From contig BRXU01000042.1 of NCBI GenBank assembly GCA_030267565.1, positions 1-64,000 on the forward strand: 64,000 bases of DNA, read 5' to 3'. The stretch is from Pleodorina starrii. Its lineage: Eukaryota > Chlorophyta > Chlorophyceae > Chlamydomonadales > Volvocaceae. A program made the translations under genes and the position numbers. This document shows positions 55,396 through 64,000 of the stretch, one piece after another. The notes below the pieces were generated by a model. It had not been told where the DNA came from, ran no database searches, and saw nothing but the letters and a program-made list of their open reading frames with translations. Numbering within the stretch: the stretch's first letter is position 1; the number at the start of each line of letters is the position of its first letter.

Positions 55396-58300
55396 GACCC
55401 GTAGACCCACGGGCCAGACCCGTAGACCAGCAGGCCAGCCCCGTAGACCCACAGGCCAGCCCCGTAGACCTACGGGCCAGCCCAGTAGACCCACGGGTCA
55501 GCCCCGTAGACCCGCAGGCCAGACCCGTAAACCCGCGGGCCAGACCCGTAGACCCACGGGCCAGACCCGTAGACCCGCAGGCCAGCCCCGTAGACCCACG
55601 GGCCAGCCCCGTAGACCCGCGGGCCAGACCCGTAGACCCTCGGGCCAGCCCCGTAGACCCGCGGGCCAGCCCCGTAGACCCACGGGCCAGCCCCGTAGAC
55701 CCACGTGCATGACCCGTAGACCCACGGGCCAGCCCCGTAGACCCACGTGCATGACCCGTAGACCCACGGGCCAGCCCCGTAGACCAACGGGCCAGCCCCG
55801 TAGACCCGCAGGCCAGACCCGTAGACCCGCGGGCCAGACCCGTAGACCCACGGGCCAGACCCGTAGACCCGCGGGTCAGCCCCGTAGACCAACGGGCCAG
55901 CCCCGTAGACCCGCAGGCCAGACCCGTAGACCCGCGGGCCAGACCCGTAGACCCACGGGCCAGCCCCGTAGACTCACGGGCCAGCCCCGTAGACCCACGG
56001 GTAGGTCCCGTGGACCCGCAGGCCAGCCCCGTAGACCCGCAGGCCAGACCCGTAGACCCGCGGACCAGCCCCGTAGACCCAGGGGCCAGCACCGTAGACC
56101 TGCAGGCCAGCCCCGTAGACCCACGGGTATGCCCCGTAGACCCCCAGTCCAGCCCAATAGACCCACGGGTAGGCCCCGTAGACCCACGGGCCAGCCTCGT
56201 AGACCCACGTGCATGACCCGTAGACCCACGGGCCAGACCCGTAGACCCTCGGGCCAGCCCCGTAGACCCGCGGGCCAGCCCCGTAGACCCACGGGCCAGC
56301 CCCGTAGACCCACGTGCATGACCCGTAGACCCACGGGCCAGCCCCGTAGACCCACGTGCATGACCCGTAGACCCACGGGCCAGCCCCGTAGACCAACGGG
56401 CCAGCCCCGTAGACCCGCAGGCCAGACCCGTAGACCCGCGGGCCAGACCCGTAGACCCACGGGCCAGCCCCGTAGACTCACGGGCCAGCCCCGTAGACCC
56501 ACGGGTAGGTCCCGTGGACCCGCAGGCCAGCCCCGTAGACCCGCAGGCCAGACCCGTAGACCCGCGGACCAGCCCCGTAGACCCGCAGGCCAGCCCCGTA
56601 GACCCGCAGGCCAGCCCCGTAGACCCACGGGCCAGCCCCGTAAACCCGCGGGCCAGACCCGTAGACCCGCGGGCCAGCCCTGTAGACCCTCGGGCCAGCC
56701 CCGTATACCCGCGGGCCAGCCCCGTAGACCCACGGGCCAGCCCCGTAGACCCACAGGCCATACCCGTAGACCCACGGGCCAGCCCCGTAGACCCACGTGC
56801 ATGACCCGTAGACCCACGGGCCAGCCCCGTAGACCCACGTGCATGACCCGTAGACCCACGGGCCAGCCCCGTAGACCAACGGGCCAGCCCCGTAGACCCG
56901 CAGGCCAGACCCGTAGACCCGCGGGCCAGACCCGTAGACCCACGGGCCAGCACCGTAGACCTGCAGGCCAGCCCCGTAGACCCACGGGTATGCCCCGTAG
57001 ACCCCCAGTCCAGCCCAATAGACCCACGGGTAGGCCCCGTAGACCCACGGGCCAGCCCCGTAGACCCACGTGCATGACCCGTAGACCCACGGGCCAGACC
57101 CGTAGACCCTCGGGCCAGCCCCGTAGACCCGCGGGCCAGCCCCGTAGACCCACGGGCCAGCCCCGTAGACCCACGTGCATGACCCGTAGACCCACGGGCC
57201 AACCCCGTAGACCCACGTGCATGACCCGTAGACCCACGGGCCAGCCCCGTAGACCAACGGGCCAGCCCCGTAGACCCGCAGGCCAGCCCCGTAGACCCAC
57301 GGGCCAGACCCGTAGACCAGCAGGCCAGCCCCGTAGACCCACAGGCCAGCCCCGTAGACCTACGGGCCAGCCCAGTAGACCCACGGGTCAGCCCCGTAGA
57401 CCCGCAGGCCAGACCCGTAAACCCGCGGGCCAGACCCGTAGACCCACGGGCCAGACCCGTAGACCCGCAGGCCAGCCCCGTAGACCCACGGGTAGGTCCC
57501 GTGGACCCGCGGGCCAGCCCAGTAGACCCTCGGGCCAGCCCCGTAGACCCGCGGGCCAGCCCCGTAGACCCACGGGCCAGCACCGTAGACCTGCAGGCCA
57601 GCCCCGTAGACCCACGGGCCAGCCCCGTAGACCCACGTGCATGACCCGTAGACCCGCGGACCAGCCCCGTAGACCCACGGGCCAGCACCGTTGACCTGCA
57701 GGCCAGCCCCGTAGACCCACGGGTATGCCCCGTAGACCCCCAGTCCAGCCCAATAGACCCACGGGTAGGCCCCGTAGACCCACGGGCCAGCCCCGTAGAC
57801 CCACGTGCATGACCCGTAGACCCACGGGCCAGACCCGTAGACCCTCGGGCCAGCCCCGTAGACCCACGGGCCAGCCCCGTAGACCCACGGGCCAGCCCCA
57901 TAGACCCACGTGCCAGACCCGTAGACCCGCGGGTCAGCCCCGTAGACCCACGTGCATGACCCGTAGACCCACGGGCCAGCCCCGTAGACCAACGGGCCAG
58001 CCCCGTAGACCCGCAGGCCAGACCCGTAGACCCGCGGGCCAGACCCGTAGACCCACGGGCCAGCCCCGTAGACTCACGGGCCAGCCCCGTAGACCCACGG
58101 GTAGGTCCCGTGGACCCGCAGGCCAGCCCCGTAGACCCGCAGGCCAGACCCGTAGACCCGCGGACCAGCCCCGTAGACCCGCAGGCCAGCCCCGTAGACC
58201 CGCAGGCCAGCCCCGTAGACCCACGGGCCAGCCCCGTAAACCCGCGGGCCAGACCCGTAGACCCGCGGGCCAGCCCTGTAGACCCTCGGGCCAGCCCCGT

Positions 58301-61300
58301 AGACCCGCGGGCCAGCCCCGTAGACCCACGGGCCAGCCCCGTAGACCCACAGGCCATACCCGTAGACCCACGGGCCAGCCCCGTAGACCCACGTGCATGA
58401 CCCGTAGACCCACGGGCCAGCCCCGTAGACCCACGTGCATGACCCGTAGACCCACGGGCCAGCCCCGTAGACCAACGGGCCAGCCCCGTAGACCCGCAGG
58501 CCAGACCCGTAGACCCGCGGGCCAGACCCGTAGACCCACGGGCCAGCCCCGTAGACTCACGGGCCAGCCCCGTAGACCCACGGGTAGGTCCCGTGGACCC
58601 ACGGGTAGGTCCCGTGGACCCGCGGGCCAGCCCAGTAGACCCTCGGGCCAGCCCCGTAGACCCGCGGGCCAGCCCCGTAGACCCACGGGCCAGCACCGTA
58701 GACCTGCAGGCCAGCCCCGTAGACCCACGGGCCAGCCCCGTAGACCCACGTGCATGACCCGTAGACCCGCGGACCAGCCCCGTAGACCCACGGGCCAGCA
58801 CCGTAGACCTGCAGGCCAGCCCCGTAGACCCACGGGTATGCCCCGTAGACCCCCAGTCCAGCCCAATAGACCCACGGGTAGGCCCCGTAGACCCACGTGC
58901 ATGACCCGTAGACCCACGGGCCAGCCCCGTAGACCCACGTGCATGACCCGTAGACCCACGGGCCAGCCCCGTAGACCAACGGGCCATCCCCGTAGACCCG
59001 CGGGCCAGCCCCGTAGACCTACGGGCCAGCCCAGTAGACCCACGGGTCAGCCCCGTAGACCCGCAGGCCAGACCCGTAAACCCGCGGGCCAGACCCGTAG
59101 ACCCGCGGGCCAGCCCTGTAGACCCTCGGGCCAGCCCTGTAGACCCTCGGGCCAGCCCCGTAGACCCGCGGGCCAGCCCCGTAGACCCACGGGCCAGCCC
59201 CGTAGACCCACAGGCCATACCCGTAGACCCACGGGCCAGCCCCGTAGACCCACGTGCATGACCCGTAGACCCACGGGCCAGCCCCGTAGACCCACGTGCA
59301 TGACCCGTAGACCCACGGGCCAGCCCCGTAGACCAACGGGCCAGCCCCGTAGACCCGCAGGCCAGACCCGTAGACCCGCGGGCCAGACCCGTAGACCCAC
59401 GGGCCAGCCCCGTAGACTCACGGGCCAGCCCCGTAGACCCACGGGTAGGTCCCGTGGACCCACGGGTAGGTCCCGTGGACCCGCGGGCCAGCCCAGTAGA
59501 CCCTCGGGCCAGCCCCGTAGACCCGCGGGCCAGCCCCGTAGACCCACGGGCCAGCACCGTAGACCTGCAGGCCAGCCCCGTAGACCCACGGGCCAGCCCC
59601 GTAGACCCACGTGCATGACCCGTAGACCCGCGGACCAGCCCCGTAGACCCACGGGCCAGCACCGTAGACCTGCAGGCCAGCCCCGTAGACCCACGGGTAT
59701 GCCCCGTAGACCCCCAGTCCAGCCCAATAGACCCACGGGTAGGCCCCGTAGACCCACGTGCATGACCCGTAGACCCACGGGCCAGCCCCGTAGACCCACG
59801 TGCATGACCCGTAGACCCACGGGCCAGCCCCGTAGACCAACGGGCCATCCCCGTAGACCCGCGGGCCAGCCCCGTAGACCTACGGGCCAGCCCAGTAGAC
59901 CCACGGGTCAGCCCCGTAGACCCGCAGGCCAGACCCGTAAACCCGCGGGCCAGACCCGTAGACCCGCGGGCCAGCCCTGTAGACCCTCGGGCCAGCCCCG
60001 TAGACCCGCGGGCCAGCCCCGTAGACCCACGGGCCAGACCCGTAGACCAGCAGGCCAGCCCCGTAGACCCACAGGCCAGCCCCGTAGACCTACGGGCCAG
60101 CCCAGTAGACCCACGGGTCAGCCCCGTAGACCCGCAGGCCAGACCCGTAAACCCGCGGGCCAGACCCGTAGACCCGCAGGCCAGCCCCGTAGACCCACGG
60201 GCCAGCCCCGTAGACCCGCGGGCCAGACCCGTAGACCCTCGGGCCAGCCCCGTAGACCCGCGGGCCAGCCCCGTAGACCCACGGGCCAGCCCCGTAGACC
60301 CACGTGCATGACCCGTAGACCCACGGGCCAGCCCCGTAGACCCACGTGCATGACCCGTAGACCCACGGGCCAGACCCGTAGACCCGCGGGCCAGACCCGT
60401 AGACCCACGGGCCAGCCCCGTAGACTCACGGGCCAGCCCCGTAGACCCACGGGTAGGTCCCGTGGACCCGCAGGCCAGCCCCGTAGACCCGCAGGCCAGA
60501 CACGTAGACCCGCGGACCAGCCCCGTAGACCCAGGGGCCAGCACCGTAGACCTGCAGGCCAGCCCCGTAGACCCGCAGGCCAGCCCCGTAGACCCACGGG
60601 CCAGCCCCGTAAACCCGCGGGCCAGACCCGTAGACCCGCGGGCCAGCCCAGTAGACCCTCGGGCCAGCCCCGTAGACCCGCGGGCCAGCCCCGTAGACCC
60701 ACGGGCCAGCCCCGTAGACCCACAGGCCATACCCGTAGACCCACGGGCCAGCCCCGTAGACCCACGTGCATGACCCGTAGACCCACGGGCCAGCCCCGTA
60801 GACCCACGTGCATGACCCGTAGACCCACGGGCCAGCCCCGTAGACCCTCGGGCCAGCCCCGTAGACCCGCGGGCCAGCCCCGTAGACCCACGGGCCAGCC
60901 CCGTAGACCCACAGGCCATACCCGTAGACCCACGGGCCAGCCCCGTAGACCCACGTGCATGACCCGTAGACCCACGGGCCAGCCCCGTAGACCCACGTGC
61001 ATGACCCGTAGACCCACGGGCCAGCCCCGTAGACCCACGGACCAGCACCGTAGACCCACGTGCCTCACCCGTAGACCCTCGGGCCAGACCCGTAGACCCG
61101 CAGGCCAGCCCCGTAGACCCGCAGGCCAGCCCCGTAGACCCACGGGCCAGCCCCGTAGACCCGCAGGCCAGCCCCGTAGACCCTCGGGCCAGCCCCGTAG
61201 ACCCACGGGCCAGCCCCGTAAACCCTCGGGCCAGACCAGTAGACCAATGGCTCAGCCCCGTAGACCCACGTGCCAGACCCGTAGACCCACAGACAAGCCC

Positions 61301-64000
61301 CGTAGACCCGCGGGCCAGCCCCGTAGACCCTCGGGTAGGCCCCGTAGACCCACAGGCAAGCCCCGTAGACCCACGGGCCAGCCCCGTAGACCCAACGGCC
61401 AGCCCCGTAGACCCACGGGCCAGCCCCATAGACCCACGGGCCAGACCCGTAGACCCGCAGGACAGACCTGTAGACCCATGTCTCAGCCCCGTAGACCACC
61501 AGTCCAGCCCAATAGACCAACGGGTAGGCCCCGTAGACCGACAGACCAGCCCCGTAGACCCACGTGCCTGACCCGTAGACCCACGGGCCAGCCACGTAGA
61601 CCCGCAGGCCAGCCCCGTAGACCCACGTGCAAGACCCGTAGGCCCACGGAAAGCCCCGTAGACCCACGTGCATGACCCGTAGACCCACGGGCCAGCCCCG
61701 TAGACCCACGGGTCAGCCCCGTAGACCCACGTGCCAGACCCGTAGACCCGCGGGTCAGCCCCGTAGACCAACGGGCCAGCCCCGTAGACCCGCAGGCCAG
61801 ACCCGTAGACCCGCGGGCCAGACCCGTAGACCCACGTGCATGATCCGTAGACTCACGGGCCAGCCCCGTAGACCCACGGGTAGGTCCCGTGGACCCGCAG
61901 GCCAGCCCCGTAGACCCGCAGGCCAGACCCGTAGACCCGCGGACCAGCCCCGTAGACCTGCGGACCAGCCCCGTAGACCCACGGGCCAGCACCGTAGACC
62001 TGCAGGCCAGCCCCGTAGACCCACGGGTATGCCCCGTAGACCCCCAGTCCAGCCCAATAGACCCACGGGTAGGCCCCGTAGACCCACGGACCAGCCCCGT
62101 AGACCCACGTGCCTGACCCGTAGACCCACGGGCCAGCCCCGTAGACCCGCAGGCCAGCCCCGTAGACCCGCGTGACAGACCCGTAGACCCGCAGGCCAGA
62201 CCCGTAGACCCGCGGACCAGCCCCGTAGACCCGCGGACCAGCCCCGTAGACCCACGGGCCAGCACCGTAGACCTGCAGGCCAGCCCCGTAGACCCACGGG
62301 TATGCCCCGTAGACCCCCAGTCCAGCCCAATAGACCCACGGGTAGGCCCCGTAGACCCACGGACCAGCCCCGTAGACCCACGTGCCTGACCCGTAGACCC
62401 ACGGGCCAGCCCCGTAGACCCGCAGGCCAGCCCCGTAGACCCGCGTGACAGACCCGTAGACCCGCGGGCCAGACCCGTAGACCCACGGGCCAGACCCGTA
62501 GACCAATGGCTCAGCCCCGTAGACCCACGTGCCACACCCGTAGACCCACAGGCCAGACCCGTAGACCCTCGGGCCAGCCCCGTAGACCCTCGGGCCAGCC
62601 CCGTAGACCCACGGGTAAGCCCCTTAGACCCACGTGCCAGACCCATAGACCCGCGGGTCAGCCCCGTAGACCCACGGGCCAGCCCCGTAGACCCACGGGC
62701 CAGCCCCGTAAAGCCGCGGGCCAGACCCGTAGACCCTCGGGCCAGACCCGTAGACCCGCGGGCCAGCCCCGTAGACCCGCAGGCCAGCCCCGTAGACCCA
62801 CGGGCCAGCCCCGTAGACCCGCAGGCCAGCCCCGTAGACCCACGGGCCAGCCCCGTAGACCCGCTGGCCAGCCCCGTAGACCCACGGGCCAGCCCCGTAA
62901 ACCCGCGGGCCAGACCCGTAGACCCTCGGGCCAGCCCCGTAGACCCGCGGGCCAGCCCCGTAGACCCACGGGCCAGCCCCGTAGACCCACAGGCCAGCCC
63001 CGTAGACCTACGGGCCAGCCCCGTAGACCTACGGGCCAGCCCAGTAGACCCACGGGTCAGCCCCGTAGACCCACGTGCCAGACCCGTAGACCCGCGGGTC
63101 AGCCCCGTAGACCCACGGGCCAGCCCCGTAGACCCGCAGGCCAGACCCGTAAACCCGCGGGCCAGACCCGTAGACCCACGGGCCAGACCCGTAGACCCGC
63201 AGGCCAGCCCCGTAGACCCGCAGGCCAGCCCCGTAGACCCGCGGGCCAGACCCGTAGACCCACGGGCCAGCCCCGTAGACCCGCGGGCCAGCCCCGTAGA
63301 CCCGCGGGCCAGCCCCGTAGACCCACGGGCCAGCCCCGTAGACCCACGGGCCAGCCCCGTAGACCCACGGGCCAGCCCCGTAGACCCACGGGTAGGTCCC
63401 GTGGACCCGCAGGCCAGCCCCGTGGACCCACGTGCATGACCCGTAGACCCACGGGCCAGCCCCGTAGACCCACGGGTCAGCCCCGTAGACCCACGTGCCA
63501 GACCCGTAGACCCGCGGGTCAGCCCCGTAGACCAACGGGCCAGCCCCGTAGACCCGCAGGCCAGACCCGTAGACCCGCGGGCCAGACCCGTAGACCCACG
63601 GGCCAGCCCCGTAGACTGACGGGCCAGCCCCGTAGACCCACGTGTAGGTCCCGTGGACCCGCAGGCCAGCCCCGTAGACCCGCAGGCCAGACCCGTAGAC
63701 CCGCGGACCAGCCCCGTAGACCCACGGGCCAGCACCGTAGACCTGCAGGCCAGCCCCGTAGACCCACGGGTATGCCCCGTAGACCCCCAGTCCAGCCCAA
63801 AAGACCCACGGGTAGGCCCCGTTGACCCACGGACCAGCCCCGTAGACCCACGTGCCTGACCCGTAGACCCACGGGCCAGCCCCGTAGACCCGCAGGCCAG
63901 CCCCGTAGACCCGCGTGCCAGACCCGTAGACCCGCGGGCCAGCCCCGTAGACCCACGGGCCAGACCCGTAGACCAATGGCTCAGCCCCGTAGACCCACGT
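55396..64000 (+). repeat. 21-bp minisatellite, about 410 copies, open at window end
   Basis: The consensus is CCCGTAGACCCACGGGCCAGC, with common variants (CGCGGG, CGCAGG, TGCATGA, GTAGGT). Each unit has the inverted repeat CCCGT/ACGGG. Larger blocks are themselves repeated: sequence at 58553-58640 recurs exactly 861 bp (41 units) later. Because 21 is a multiple of three and stops are absent, very long frames exist on both strands (for example 55376-61771 minus, 57725-61675 plus); these are repeat shadows, not called as genes. Confidence 0.98.

Noticed and set aside
55376..61771. A 2131-codon minus-strand frame of repeated seven residues
   Set aside because: Pure product of a 21-bp repeat free of stops; equally long frames exist on the other strand, and there is no domain or start context.

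Overview
This is one end of a chromosome or contig from a GC-rich eukaryote, most likely a chlorophyte green alga of the Chlamydomonadales (Volvox/Chlamydomonas relatives). The reasons are the telomeric repeat TTTTAGGG (the Chlamydomonas type), GT-AG introns in GC-rich genes, long Gln/Ala/Pro/Gly low-complexity coding stretches and a TGTAA-type poly(A) signal. No bacterial-style operon, rRNA or CRISPR is present.

Layout. 1-2386: a head-to-head telomere palindrome. The functional-looking left end is the CCCTAAAA array at 1891-2386. Everything to its left is an inverted, error-rich copy of the right side, probably a read or assembly artefact. 2386-11103: two tandem copies of a multi-exon gene with a tyrosine-recombinase-like catalytic domain. 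Copy 1 is cut by the telomere and frameshifted. Copy 2 appears to be spliced to an HNH endonuclease exon. 11104-20900: a second His-Me-finger (HNH-type) endonuclease gene at 13199-14677, then short tandem repeats of 188, 244 and about 390 bp, a hairpin-bearing duplicated element, and internal telomeric repeats next to a CCCTATTGGG minisatellite. 20891-30457: a TATA box, a 24.4-copy array of a 169-bp satellite, and a third, diverged copy of the recombinase-like gene; the satellite may lie in its first intron. 30959-32594: a five-exon gene for a class I (DOT1-like) SAM-dependent methyltransferase, whose last intron carries a diverged single copy of the 169-bp satellite. 32822-38257: palindrome-bearing repeats and a 542-bp satellite interrupted by an insertion of about 1 kb. 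38258-52014: eight copies of a 1.70-1.75 kb chimeric satellite with (GA)n and (GGCAGT)n tracts. 52320-52795: a MITE-like element. 53025-55011: a third His-Me-finger endonuclease gene, frameshifted at a poly-G run. 55365-64000: internal telomeric repeats leading into at least 8.6 kb of a 21-bp minisatellite that runs off the window.

Taken together this is a subtelomere. Satellites fill most of it, and the genes are mainly DNA-acting enzymes of mobile-element or viral type: three recombinase-like copies and three His-Me-finger nucleases. One ordinary-looking methyltransferase gene sits in the middle. All telomeric tracts right of the end keep the CCCTAAAA orientation of the real end, as expected if they mark former chromosome ends or repair events. 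Splice models are from inspection of sites and phases only; none was tested with RNA or database searches.
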